Shown: one piece after another, positions 1 to 6,472 of the stretch | Layout: every line of letters starts with the position of its first letter | Position numbering within the stretch: the stretch's first letter is position 1 | DNA from: Brevundimonas sp. | Lineage (GTDB): Bacteria; Pseudomonadota; Alphaproteobacteria; Caulobacterales; Caulobacteraceae | Reading direction: 5' to 3' | Assembly: GCF_031082345.1 (NCBI RefSeq) | Contig: NZ_JAVHLH010000116.1 | Span: 1 to 8,583, forward strand | DNA length: 8,583 bases | Made by a program: the position numbers and the translations under genes | Notes under the pieces: generated by a model | Told to the model about the DNA's origin: nothing | Databases searched by the model: none | The model's input: only the letters and a program-made list of their open reading frames with translations

Positions 1-1566
1 CCCCCAGCGTTGCCTCAGGCCTGACTGACTGTGCGGCTTGGTCGGGAACGAACCGCTGGCCAAGGCCGGGTCCCATTCCGCCTGGCAAATCAGCCCGGAG
101 TCGACGACGTATCGGACCCCCTTCACGGTCAGAGAGGTCTCGGCCAGATTGGAGGAGATCACGATCTTGCGGCGCTCGCCCCGGGAGCGCGCGGCAATCG
201 CCTTCTCCGCGATGTCGGGCCGGACCTTCGACAGCAGCGGATAGACATCGAAGCTTGGGCCGACCTGGTCCTTTATGCGGGCCACCACATCGCGGATAAC
301 CTTGTCCGTCGGAAGGAAGGCGAGGATGTCTCCCCATTCCGTCCCACGGGCAATGTTCACGACTTGGCGCACCACCGCGTCCGGCATTTCCAGGCGCCAT
401 CGGTCGGGTGGGATTGGCCTCTCGCAACGCAGCGCCTGCAGACGCCGGGTGCTCTCGCGGAGATCTTCCCTCTTGCCGTCCTCCTCTGGCCCCTCCGCCG
501 CCCAGCCCGGAAACCTCAGGCCAGGCGCGATCTCAAGGCCTTCTCGAAGGGTCGCCTCATCGATCGTGGCGTCTGGAAAGAGCGGGACGCCGTAGCCGAA
601 GCTCTTCGCCGGAGGGATTGACGAGCGAAAGACGTGCTCCTCGCCGCCGAAGTACGCTTCAAAGAACTCCCGGTCGAGGGTCGCGGAGGTGACGACGACC
701 CTGAGGTGCTCGAACTGGCGAACCGCCTCGCGCAACTGGGCCAGGATGATGTCGATGTTCTCGCTGCGCTCATGCGCCTCGTCGATGATCACCATGCCGA
801 TCCGGGCCAAGCGGCCATCCCGGATCCAGTTGATCATCGTTCCGTCGGTCACGTAGATGAGCTCGCACGCGCGATCCCAGTACTGCTCCCCGCTCACTTG
901 GAATCCGACCGGAAATCCAGGGCCGAAGTGGCGGGTGCATTTGAGGCTATCGCACCCATGGCAAAGCTCTTCACCCACGTAGCGCGCCAGTCCTTTGGCA
1001 GCAGCACGGCGTGGCTCAGTGACAATGATCGGGCCGAAATCGGTTGGTCTGAACGCAGCGCCCGGCGGCGGTTTCATCAGGCGAAAGGGCATGAAGGTCG
1101 ACTTGCCGGTCCCCGTTCCGGCCTCGACGATCGCAACCTGCCGGGTGGCGAGCCCCTCCAGAATCCGCAAGACGTCGTCGTCGGACATCCCGAAGGGGTG
1201 CTTGGCGAGGTCGACAGTCCGCTCCCGTTCCCTGTGAACGACGGGCAAAGGTCCGAGTCCGCCGAGAGGGCCGGTGGGGTTGGCGGGGTCCGACACTTCC
1301 CCAATGACCCGGAGATCGATGTATGGCGTCGGAAGCGCCCGGATGATGCGCGCGTGCGCCCGCCTGTGTCTTTCACATCGGTCCGAGCGGCCTTCGCCGC
1401 GCTCCAGCTTCCGGCGTGCCCAGCTTGCTGAATACTCGAACCCGGGCTCGTGCTTGCCCTTTGATCGCGCCCGCCCCGCCAACCGCTCGGCGCGGCAATC
1501 CTTGCATTGCGCCTGCCACAGGGAGGTGGTCGCGGCGCTCCGCGGTTGCATCACGCCGTCGTCCAT
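1..1566 (-). CDS. DEAH-box (HrpA/HrpB-like) superfamily 2 helicase, 3' end cut by window edge
   Basis: The frame is open from the ATG at 1566 to base 1, giving 522 visible residues. Core SF2 DEAH motifs are in order: Walker A AGTGTGKS ending at K155-S156, motif Ia TEPRR 183-187, DEAH 262-265, SAT 294-296, motif V SSNLAETSLT 471-480, and the start of motif VI, QRWG 519-522, where the window ends. DEAH proteins are NTP-driven RNA or DNA translocases; here the substrate is unknown. Two Cys/His clusters are unusual. The N-terminus has C21-x2-C24 paired with C64-x2-H67, and C202-x2-C205-x4-C210-x2-H213 lies between motifs Ia and II; both could bind zinc. The start is supported by AGGAGGG six bases upstream and by a 16-base overlap with the preceding gene. 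It is the fourth gene of the minus-strand operon. It is not a standard HrpA or HrpB because of the zinc-like insertions and the N-terminal extension. Confidence 0.9.
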   Translation of the reverse strand, partial: MDDGVMQPRSAATTSLWQAQCKDCRAERLAGRARSKGKHEPGFEYSASWARRKLERGEGRSDRCERHRRAHARIIRALPTPYIDLRVIGEVSDPANPTGPLGGLGPLPVVHRERERTVDLAKHPFGMSDDDVLRILEGLATRQVAIVEAGTGTGKSTFMPFRLMKPPPGAAFRPTDFGPIIVTEPRRAAAKGLARYVGEELCHGCDSLKCTRHFGPGFPVGFQVSGEQYWDRACELIYVTDGTMINWIRDGRLARIGMVIIDEAHERSENIDIILAQLREAVRQFEHLRVVVTSATLDREFFEAYFGGEEHVFRSSIPPAKSFGYGVPLFPDATIDEATLREGLEIAPGLRFPGWAAEGPEEDGKREDLRESTRRLQALRCERPIPPDRWRLEMPDAVVRQVVNIARGTEWGDILAFLPTDKVIRDVVARIKDQVGPSFDVYPLLSKVRPDIAEKAIAARSRGERRKIVISSNLAETSLTVKGVRYVVDSGLICQAEWDPALASGSFPTKPHSQSGLRQRWG

Positions 1567-2513
1567 GCCGTTCCCTCCTCATAGGCGCCGCCGCGGTAAT
1601 AGAGCGGAACTACCGCCACGGAGCCGGGATAGCGCATGAGGTGGCGGGTCACCGCCCGATAGAAGCCCACAACTGCGGTCGCGAGACCGGTCTGGTACAT
1701 CCGGATTACCGTTGGTCCCCCACCGCTCAGGGCTTCCAGCTGGCGCAGCGACGTCTCGTAAACGAGCTCGTCGGTGAGCCCCGCCGGTCGCGGCTGGCTG
1801 ATCCGCGCGTTGCGAAGCCAGGCCCCGTCGACGAGGTGGTCCATATCCACATGCCTGATGGAGAGCAGCGTGAAGCTGAGGACCCGGCGATAGTCCGGAG
1901 TTTGGTCACTGAGCTGAAGGGCTCGCAGCGGGAATGCGGGACCGGGCGAACCATCGAGATAGCGAACCGGGAGCTCTACGGGTGAGGTCTCGTTTCCACA
2001 GTGGACGAACTCACGCAGTGTTTCGGTAAGCACGGAGTTCGAGACGCCGTCAGGACGGATGACAGCCTTCTCTGGGGTTCCTGCAGTAAGCGCCGCCTCG
2101 ATCAGAGAGCGGAAGCGTGCACGCACCACTTCCGTCGTTGGTCCGCCTTCACTTCGCCAGCGCTCGGCGGGGAGCGGCGGTCCCCGCCCTGCCTCGCCCT
2201 CCAGCAAGGTCTCTCCCTTACCGTGAGGAAGCCGCAGTTCCACGACGACCCAATCGGCCGCCCTCCATTCATCGATGAGACGAGTATCGGCCGGTCCGGG
2301 GTCGACGATGTGGGGCTCGCCGGCCCAGAGCGATGTGAGCGCAACACGCTCGACCGCCGTCATCAGGGCATCAAAGCGCAGGATTTCGGTGCGGTCTCCC
2401 GGCGGCAGCTTGGTGGAGCGGCGGAGGGCCTCCGCCGCCAGCCTTTCCAGACGCGAAACCTCACGGCCCACAGCCTCCGGCAGACGTACGACGGCAACCG
2501 TTTCCCGGCTCAT
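1551..2513 (-). CDS. Conserved-looking protein of unknown function, 320 residues
   Basis: I do not recognise the family. The ATG at 2513 overlaps the stop of the gene before it as ATGA, and its own stop lies 16 bases inside the helicase gene, so it is the third gene of a four-gene operon. GAGGA about ten bases upstream is a modest ribosome site. There is no signal peptide or obvious membrane segment, so a cytoplasmic protein is likely. The N-terminal 60 residues are probably helical. A hydrophobic strand ADWVVVELRLP (86-96) is followed by a Gly/Glu-rich loop, and residues 125-170 look helical again. The C-terminal block is the most family-like part: MYQTGLATAVVGFYRAV (272-288), then SVAVVPLYYRG (298-308) and Y-EEG-x-x-W (311-317). 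No nucleotide-binding or nuclease motif is clear. Its position suggests a partner of the helicase and the protein encoded upstream. Confidence 0.85.
   Translation of the reverse strand: MSRETVAVVRLPEAVGREVSRLERLAAEALRRSTKLPPGDRTEILRFDALMTAVERVALTSLWAGEPHIVDPGPADTRLIDEWRAADWVVVELRLPHGKGETLLEGEAGRGPPLPAERWRSEGGPTTEVVRARFRSLIEAALTAGTPEKAVIRPDGVSNSVLTETLREFVHCGNETSPVELPVRYLDGSPGPAFPLRALQLSDQTPDYRRVLSFTLLSIRHVDMDHLVDGAWLRNARISQPRPAGLTDELVYETSLRQLEALSGGGPTVIRMYQTGLATAVVGFYRAVTRHLMRYPGSVAVVPLYYRGGAYEEGTAWTTA
1573..1579 (-). promoter_or_regulatory. Strong Shine-Dalgarno for the DEAH helicase
   Basis: AGGAGGG on the minus strand lies six bases before the ATG at 1566, inside the last codons of the upstream gene. 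It fixes the helicase start and indicates translational coupling or re-initiation within the operon. Confidence 0.8.
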
Positions 2514-4033
2514 GCGCGTCCGATCCTCAAGGATCGCAGCCGGCCCTCAATCTGCTGGTCAAGCTCGGCCAGTCCGTCGGGGCACCGGATGCATGGCACC
2601 TCGGCGGTCAGCAAATCCGCCAGGTCGGTCGGGACCAGCAAGGCGACGTCGGCAGCGGGGAAATCGGCTGCAAGCTTTCGCAGGATCGCTTCATCAGCCG
2701 GCGTAGGAAGTCCTCGTGGAACCACAATCATTGGCCTGCCGGCGGCTGGCTCCGCCGCCGCAGCAGTGGACCACGGCATCGCGCTACCCCCCTCGACGGC
2801 GACGGCGCCATAGGAATCCAGCACTGTGAACAATACGCGATCGGCTCTGTCCTCGAAAACCCGCACCCCTTCCGGACCGCCCGCAGCCTTGTCCTGTGAA
2901 CCGAGACGCCGCATGAACATCCCGACCATGAGTGCGGCGCGGCACGTCTCCGACTCCGCAAGCCGCGCCGACCGGTCGGTCCGATCGCACCCTCCCATCA
3001 GGATACTGGGCGCGCGCGGCGTAGTAGCCAGAATGAAGTCGAGTTCCACTGTGGACCAGACGCCCGACATAAGGGTGTAGCAAAGCCTCTCGGGGGCGAG
3101 GACCCCGCGATCCATGAGTACAGCGCAGCGAGCACGCAGGTCGTCCGGCATGGGCGTCACGGCCATGAACAGTCTGCGTGATTCCTCCGGTGTCAGGGTG
3201 CCACGCTCCTGCTCTCCCGCCGGAAGCCCGAGGCTCCGGGCGTAGCGCCGCAGCGCAGGGGGTATGTCGCGCCCGAATCTGATCTCCATTGTGCCGCCAT
3301 TCTGGAAGGCATCGCAGAGGACCAAGGCCAGCATCGCCCGATTGGCCTCATGGGCGGCCAGATGAGGCGCCTCACAGGTAAGGTAGTTGTCTACCCGGAG
3401 CCCGTCGAATCGGGGCTCATGCTGCACCGTCGCCAGACCGATGATCACATTCTGGCAGGCCAGCTGGATCGGCCGTTGCACGCCCCCACGCGGGCGGCGA
3501 TCCTCGGCGACATACTCTTTGCGGTATCCCTCGGCAATCGCGTGTACCCGGCGCATCACGCCGGGACGCGCGGCGAATTCCGCCGCCACTGTCTCAAGAT
3601 ACTGGGAGGCGTCCGAGTCCAGCAGCGCGCCCTGTTCATCGGCCGGAATCAGATCCAGGTGCCAGCGGACGACGACGCACGGCGCTGGTCCTGGCTGCGG
3701 CGCATCCTTGCCACACCACTTCTCCTGGCTGACGCATACAGCGCACGCGATCGATCGATCATCCACCGGGAGGAGGGGGATCAGATTTGGAGGCGGAGGG
3801 TCGAAGCCGCTTTCGAGAATCTCGAAGCCCTGACTGATTCCCATCCGATGCGGACGCTCATCCGGCCAGTACACGAGCGCGGCCAAATCGCCTCCAATCC
3901 TTCCTGTCAATTGCCGCCATACCCCCGCCGGCGTCCGAAGTCCGCGGTCGGCGCAAACACGGTCGTAGCCGTCGACGTTGATCCCGACTCCTGGTGCCGA
4001 ACGAGGACGGGCTGATATTCGGGCGTCTTTCAC
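2510..4033 (-). CDS. Protein of unknown function, 507 residues, possible SMI1/KNR4 (SUKH)-like N-terminal region
   Basis: I do not recognise the whole protein. I chose GTG at 4033, two bases after the upstream gene's TGA. An in-frame ATG at 4105 would add 24 Arg/Pro-rich residues and overlap that gene by 70 bases. No strong ribosome site precedes 4033, so coupling is likely. Residues about 35-155 have a pattern reminiscent of SUKH domains: a stretch ending NLIPLLPVDDRSIACAVC (83-100), a strand CVVVRWH (119-125), then an acidic helix ending the domain. This is a weak resemblance, and the region also holds C97, C100 and C107. The middle (185-252) contains NVIIGLATVQHEPRFDGL, YLTCEAPHLAAHE and a Gly-Gly-containing segment ending in IRF. 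A second block, LTPEESRRLFMAVTPMPDDL, spans 280-299. Residues 435-484 alternate strand and helix (MIVVPRG, VALLVPTD) like part of a Rossmann fold. No signal peptide is seen. Confidence 0.85.
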   Translation of the reverse strand: MKDARISARPRSAPGVGINVDGYDRVCADRGLRTPAGVWRQLTGRIGGDLAALVYWPDERPHRMGISQGFEILESGFDPPPPNLIPLLPVDDRSIACAVCVSQEKWCGKDAPQPGPAPCVVVRWHLDLIPADEQGALLDSDASQYLETVAAEFAARPGVMRRVHAIAEGYRKEYVAEDRRPRGGVQRPIQLACQNVIIGLATVQHEPRFDGLRVDNYLTCEAPHLAAHEANRAMLALVLCDAFQNGGTMEIRFGRDIPPALRRYARSLGLPAGEQERGTLTPEESRRLFMAVTPMPDDLRARCAVLMDRGVLAPERLCYTLMSGVWSTVELDFILATTPRAPSILMGGCDRTDRSARLAESETCRAALMVGMFMRRLGSQDKAAGGPEGVRVFEDRADRVLFTVLDSYGAVAVEGGSAMPWSTAAAAEPAAGRPMIVVPRGLPTPADEAILRKLAADFPAADVALLVPTDLADLLTAEVPCIRCPDGLAELDQQIEGRLRSLRIGRA

Positions 4034-4035
4034 GG

Positions 4036-5112
4036 TCAGCCGCTCGCGCTCGCAGGGTCGTTCGAAACCGTGTGGACGACTTCGTGGAGGCCGATCAGAG
4101 CGCAATCATGCGTCCTGAGTTCTGCGTTGGCCTGGGCCACTACCTCCTTCACCGAGTCACCGAAGGTCCCGTTGGACACGAAATGGAACTGGGTAACCTG
4201 CCCCTCCTTTAGCGCCCAGACGACATTTTCCACTTGGTTCCGGAAATCCTTGCTCGCGTACTTCACGCCGCCTTCCTTGGTGTGCTTGAAGTCGATGCCA
4301 ATCTCCTCCGTTCCGCGACCGATCCTGACATCACACTCGATCGTCGCCCGGGAGGGCGAGCGCCAAGTTTCGCCGTCGTTGCTACGCCGATTGAGGTGAG
4401 ACTTGTCGCCGAAAGTCACGACATCTTGGCCGGTCCGGATATGCAGGGCTGGCGCGCCCGCATTTACAGGCTGCGAAACGCTCCGCCCGAGCGCAGCAGT
4501 ACCCATGATCTCGTAAGCAGCGCCCACGGCGGCGTTGGAGTTGCTGCCGAGCTTGCTTGCTGATCCGGTCGCACCGCGTTGCCCGCGAAGAGTGAGTTCG
4601 CGCACCAGGCCGCCTGCTTGGGGCGCCATCAACAGGACGGTCGCGACGTCATGAGGGAACTGCCCCTTGTACTCCTGAGGGATGCGGCCATTTCGCTCGA
4701 ACATCGCAACCAAGTCAGCCCGCATCTGATCGGACGCCCAGTGTCCCTTGTCCGTGAGAGCCCGGATTGCTGACTCCACGTTCGCACGCGACGCAGCGCT
4801 TGGTTTGCGATCCCCGAAGGCCCCGAAACGGGCTTCAAGCGCGTCGCGTAGCAAATGACGACCTTGGGCCCTGAGCCCTTCGAGTTGCCGGTCGAGTTGG
4901 GCGAGAAGCTCCGGCGAAGCACCTTCGCGTCGTGCCTGGTCACGGACGAACTCTGCTCGCGAAACCAACTGATCGAGGCTTGCTCCCGGCCGGGCTGCTT
5001 CCGCAGCACGCGCGAGCTCGGCGATCTTCTGCGCCGACTCCGTCCTCTCTGGATGGCGTACCGCGACAGGCGGGGTCGTCGCCGCTAAGTCGGGCGGTTT
5101 CGCACAAGCCAT
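4036..5112 (-). CDS. Candidate PD-(D/E)XK-fold nuclease with helical N-terminal region, 358 residues
   Basis: This is the first gene of the minus-strand operon; the next gene starts two bases after its TGA. The ATG at 5112 has only a weak ribosome site (TTGAGCG directly before it). Residues 22-100 are Ala/Glu/Arg-rich and probably form a helical or coiled-coil region. Residues 105-175 are a second helical region of unknown role. The C-terminal 160 residues look like a restriction-endonuclease fold: E201 in a helix (AAYEIMG), IECD with D261 in a strand, then IGIDFKH giving D274-x-K276, followed by a helix RNQVENVVWALK. This matches the E ... D ... (D/E)xK order of PD-(D/E)XK nucleases and resembles REase-fold domains of restriction enzymes and polymorphic toxins. 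Predicted role: DNA (or RNA) cleavage, as the effector of the operon. The nuclease call is inference from motif order; the gene itself is secure. Confidence 0.85.
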   Translation of the reverse strand: MACAKPPDLAATTPPVAVRHPERTESAQKIAELARAAEAARPGASLDQLVSRAEFVRDQARREGASPELLAQLDRQLEGLRAQGRHLLRDALEARFGAFGDRKPSAASRANVESAIRALTDKGHWASDQMRADLVAMFERNGRIPQEYKGQFPHDVATVLLMAPQAGGLVRELTLRGQRGATGSASKLGSNSNAAVGAAYEIMGTAALGRSVSQPVNAGAPALHIRTGQDVVTFGDKSHLNRRSNDGETWRSPSRATIECDVRIGRGTEEIGIDFKHTKEGGVKYASKDFRNQVENVVWALKEGQVTQFHFVSNGTFGDSVKEVVAQANAELRTHDCALIGLHEVVHTVSNDPASASG

Positions 5113-5130
5113 CGCTCAACTCGACCCAAG

Positions 5131-5201
5131 CTAACGAAACGAAGTCGCTGTTAAACCGAGGCGATTTCGCCCGCCTAGATCGAACATCGTTAGGTTAACA
5201 G
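5131..5201. repeat. Overlapping inverted repeats upstream of the nuclease gene (stem-loop 1)
   Basis: CTAACGA at 5131-5137 is an exact inverted repeat of TCGTTAG at 5187-5193. A second pair, CTGTTAAACC (5148-5157) and GGTTAACAG (5193-5201), matches with one bulged base and would compete with the first. Inside both is GGCGA-TT-TCGCC (5160-5171). The element starts 19 bases before the nuclease start codon, a position suitable for an operator or leader structure. Confidence 0.55.
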
Positions 5202-5212
5202 AAGTCTCCCTG

Positions 5213-5270
5213 CGCGCCTATACGGCCAAGCCTGGGAGCCCCGCATCCTTGGTAGCCGGTGTTAGGCGCG
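5213..5270. repeat. Stem-loop 2, attC-like topology
   Basis: CGCGCCTA (5213-5220) pairs perfectly with TAGGCGCG (5263-5270). Inside it CCAAG (5226-5230) pairs with CTTGG (5248-5252), and GG (5224-5225) with CC (5256-5257) across a TAG bulge, leaving a 17-base loop. The right edge carries GTTAGGC at 5261-5267, which fits the integron core GTTRRRY, but the left edge reads GCCTATAC instead of GCCTAAC. Confidence 0.5.
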
Positions 5271-5352
5271 TCCGGTTCGTGTCCTTCGCAGAACGCACCT
5301 TATGCGCATTTCGCGAACGGGACGGGAACAACAGTTAGGCGCATGAGGTTCG
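5261..5352. repeat. Direct repeat pair GTTAGGCGC-N4-GGTTCG, 73 bases apart
   Basis: GTTAGGCGC at 5261 and 5334 is followed in both copies, after four bases, by GGTTCG; 16 of 19 bases are identical. A shorter related copy, GTTAGG, lies at 5189, 72 bases before the first. The near-constant spacing is unlikely to be random but could reflect one old duplication. Confidence 0.55.
5275..5329. repeat. Stem-loop 3, long imperfect hairpin
   Basis: Successive paired segments are GTTC/GAAC, GTCC/GGAC, TTCGC/GCGAA, GAA/TTC and CGCA/TGCG, closing on the loop CCTTA at 5298-5302. This gives about 20 base pairs separated by small bulges. GTTAGGCGC follows five bases later (5334-5342), as it does at the right edge of stem-loop 2. 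Confidence 0.55.
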
Positions 5353-5372
5353 AGCGTCGGCAGCCCGCCCGA

Positions 5373-5444
5373 GGCCCTGATCTGCCCGTGCAGCGGCCGT
5401 CCACAGATGACAGCGCTGCCGGGCGTGGCGAATGCTTAGGGGCC
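5373..5444. repeat. Stem-loop 4
   Basis: GGCCCT (5373-5378) pairs with AGGGGCC (5438-5444) with one bulged G. Inside, GCCC (5384-5387) pairs with GGGC (5421-5424) and GCAGCG (5390-5395) with CGCTGC (5414-5419). The topology is similar to stem-loop 2, but the sequence is very GC-rich, so chance pairing is more likely. Confidence 0.4.
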
Positions 5445-5508
5445 GCGTGGTTTTCGAACGATTTTGCTGGGGAGCCCGCCGCGGGGCGCCCTAGTATGTC
5501 CGTCCGAC

Positions 5509-5516
5509 GGGGGGAG
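5509..5516 (+). promoter_or_regulatory. Shine-Dalgarno for the HNH endonuclease gene
   Basis: GGGGGGAG ends four bases before the ATG at 5521. It supports this start over the in-frame TTG at 5464, which would add 19 residues without a good ribosome site. Confidence 0.6.
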
Positions 5517-5520
5517 CCGG

Positions 5521-6333
5521 ATGGCGCTGACGACACCTGCAGACCTGTTCGACCTTCCCGAAGGAGGGGAGGTTTCGAAGCGCAGCCTCTACGACCTGAT
5601 CCAGTACTCCAAACAGCCGGCCTCCACGCACTGGGGCGGGCCGGACTGGCGCATTGGCAATACGCCCCAGCAGGGCATCAACTGGATCGGCCAGCCGCCC
5701 GGGGTCAGGGGCGTCATCATCAAGACGCGGCCTGGCTCCTACGTCCACGATGGCTGGGTGGATGGCGAAATTGACGTCTACCGCTACTCTTTCAAGGCGC
5801 GAAAGGACGTCGTCAGCCATGACGAGCTGGCGAACCGGGTCCTCATCGACCAGCCGCTGCAGCTTTACCCGGTCCTGCTGTTCACCGAAGCTGGAAGCCG
5901 CTGGCGGTTCGAAGGCCGGTTTGCCGTTACGGAGGTGGCGGACGCCTTCGTGGTTCTTCGACGAGAAACGGAACTGGCGCCGGCCGCCGTCGAACCCGGG
6001 GAAATAGTCTGGCGCGAAGGGCGCAAGCGCTACGTCACCCACCTGCTCGCCGAGCGCAGCCGTGCCATGGTGGACTTCCTGAAAGGTGCCGGCTTAGGGA
6101 TCTGTGACATCTGCGACCATGACACCTCTGCGACCTATGGGGTTCCGGTTATCGACGCCCATCACAGAACGCCGCTGTCGACATGGACGGGAGATCATCC
6201 CGTGACGGCCGCGGACATCGCCCTTGTCTGCCCCAACTGCCACCGCGCAGTGCACGCCCACATGAGACAGTCGAGCGAGGGGTACGACGCCGTCAGGCAG
6301 AAGATACGGGCAAAGCTCGGCGAGGCTGGATAG
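5521..6333 (+). CDS. HNH endonuclease with SRA/YDG-like N-terminal domain, 270 residues
   Basis: The C-terminus is a clear McrA-type HNH nuclease. The zinc pairs are C195-x2-C198 and C237-x2-C240, the catalytic DAHH is at 212-215, and N239 and H245 complete the motif (ALVCPNCHRAVH). HNH enzymes use a metal-bound beta-beta-alpha fold to cut DNA. Residues about 60-137 resemble the SRA-like domain of ScoMcrA-type enzymes: IIKTRPGSYVHDGWVDG (66-82), then Y-x-Y, a conserved N105 in a helix, a hydrophobic strand ending PVLLF (117-121), and WRFEGRF. Such domains flip out and read modified bases, so a modification-dependent restriction role is inferred. The final helix after 250 is basic. It is the first gene of the plus-strand set, 139 bases before the Z1 gene in the same direction. 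The HNH assignment is secure; the SRA-like call is moderately so. Confidence 0.9.
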   Translation: MALTTPADLFDLPEGGEVSKRSLYDLIQYSKQPASTHWGGPDWRIGNTPQQGINWIGQPPGVRGVIIKTRPGSYVHDGWVDGEIDVYRYSFKARKDVVSHDELANRVLIDQPLQLYPVLLFTEAGSRWRFEGRFAVTEVADAFVVLRRETELAPAAVEPGEIVWREGRKRYVTHLLAERSRAMVDFLKGAGLGICDICDHDTSATYGVPVIDAHHRTPLSTWTGDHPVTAADIALVCPNCHRAVHAHMRQSSEGYDAVRQKIRAKLGEAG

Positions 6334-6337
6334 CCTC

Positions 6338-6355
6338 CCGGACGCCGGCGTCTGG
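6338..6355. repeat. 18-base near-perfect palindrome after the HNH gene
   Basis: CCGGACGCC at 6338-6346 meets GGCGTCTGG at 6347-6355 with one G-T mismatch. There is no loop and no T-run, so it is a poor intrinsic terminator. It may be a protein-binding palindrome or chance in GC-rich DNA. Nothing else stands out in the 139-base gap to the next gene. Confidence 0.35.
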
Positions 6356-6460
6356 CACGCCCGGCTTGCCGCGGCCTGCAACTGCTACGCGTCAATGGAC
6401 GTGGGTTCGCCTCTTCCTTTCACTCGCGCCGAATCGGTTCAATCAGTCGTTCGAACTCAC

Positions 6461-6464
6461 GGAG
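6461..6464 (+). promoter_or_regulatory. Shine-Dalgarno deciding a TTG start for the Z1 gene
   Basis: GGAG lies eight bases before TTG at 6473. The only in-frame ATG upstream that fits (6395) has no ribosome site, so the TTG is preferred. Confidence 0.5.
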
Positions 6465-6472
6465 AAGCCACC

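Larger units (their letters stand above)
5113..5520. other. 408-base divergent intergenic region rich in inverted repeats
   Basis: This gap separates the start codons of the two outward-facing gene sets, so it should carry promoters for both. I see no convincing gene in it. It contains four drawable stem-loops and three GTTAGG sequences at 72-73 base spacing, annotated separately. No clear sigma-70 promoter pair is visible on either strand; the nearest candidate is TAGTAT at 5492-5497, without a properly spaced -35. Confidence 0.7.

Noticed and set aside
31..621. Long plus-strand reading frame opposite the helicase
   Set aside because: It is antisense to the well-supported DEAH helicase and its Arg/Pro-rich translation has no domain pattern; a high-GC shadow.
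634..1431. 265-codon plus-strand reading frame opposite the helicase
   Set aside because: It covers the Walker A and DEAH motifs on the other strand and has no recognisable features of its own.
2001..2813. 270-codon plus-strand reading frame across two minus-strand genes
   Set aside because: It spans the junction of two coupled genes on the opposite strand and shows only low-complexity composition.
3350..4015. 221-codon plus-strand reading frame opposite the 507-residue gene
   Set aside because: It has no ribosome site, no family pattern, and lies wholly inside a gene with operon-style junctions.
5213..5342. Calling the stem-loops true integron attC sites
   Set aside because: The left core with the required AAC is altered in stem-loop 2 (GCCTATAC) and missing in stem-loop 3, and no integrase is in the window; kept only as a hypothesis.
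5346..5352. GGTTCGA, resembling a tRNA T-loop
   Set aside because: No acceptor, D or anticodon arms can be placed around it.
5464..5520. Earlier TTG start for the HNH protein
   Set aside because: ATG 5521 has a GGGGGGAG ribosome site, and the added residues do not look like part of the domain.
5259..5774. Plus-strand reading frame beginning in the intergenic region, with ATG 5343 just after GTTAGGCGC as in a cassette gene
   Set aside because: It runs into the HNH gene in another frame, its translation is Arg/Pro/Gly-rich without a domain, and it has no ribosome site.
5491..6042. Minus-strand reading frame antisense to the HNH gene
   Set aside because: It overlaps a clear nuclease gene and lacks any motif.
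6338..6355. Intrinsic terminator after the HNH gene
   Set aside because: The palindrome has no loop and no downstream T-run.
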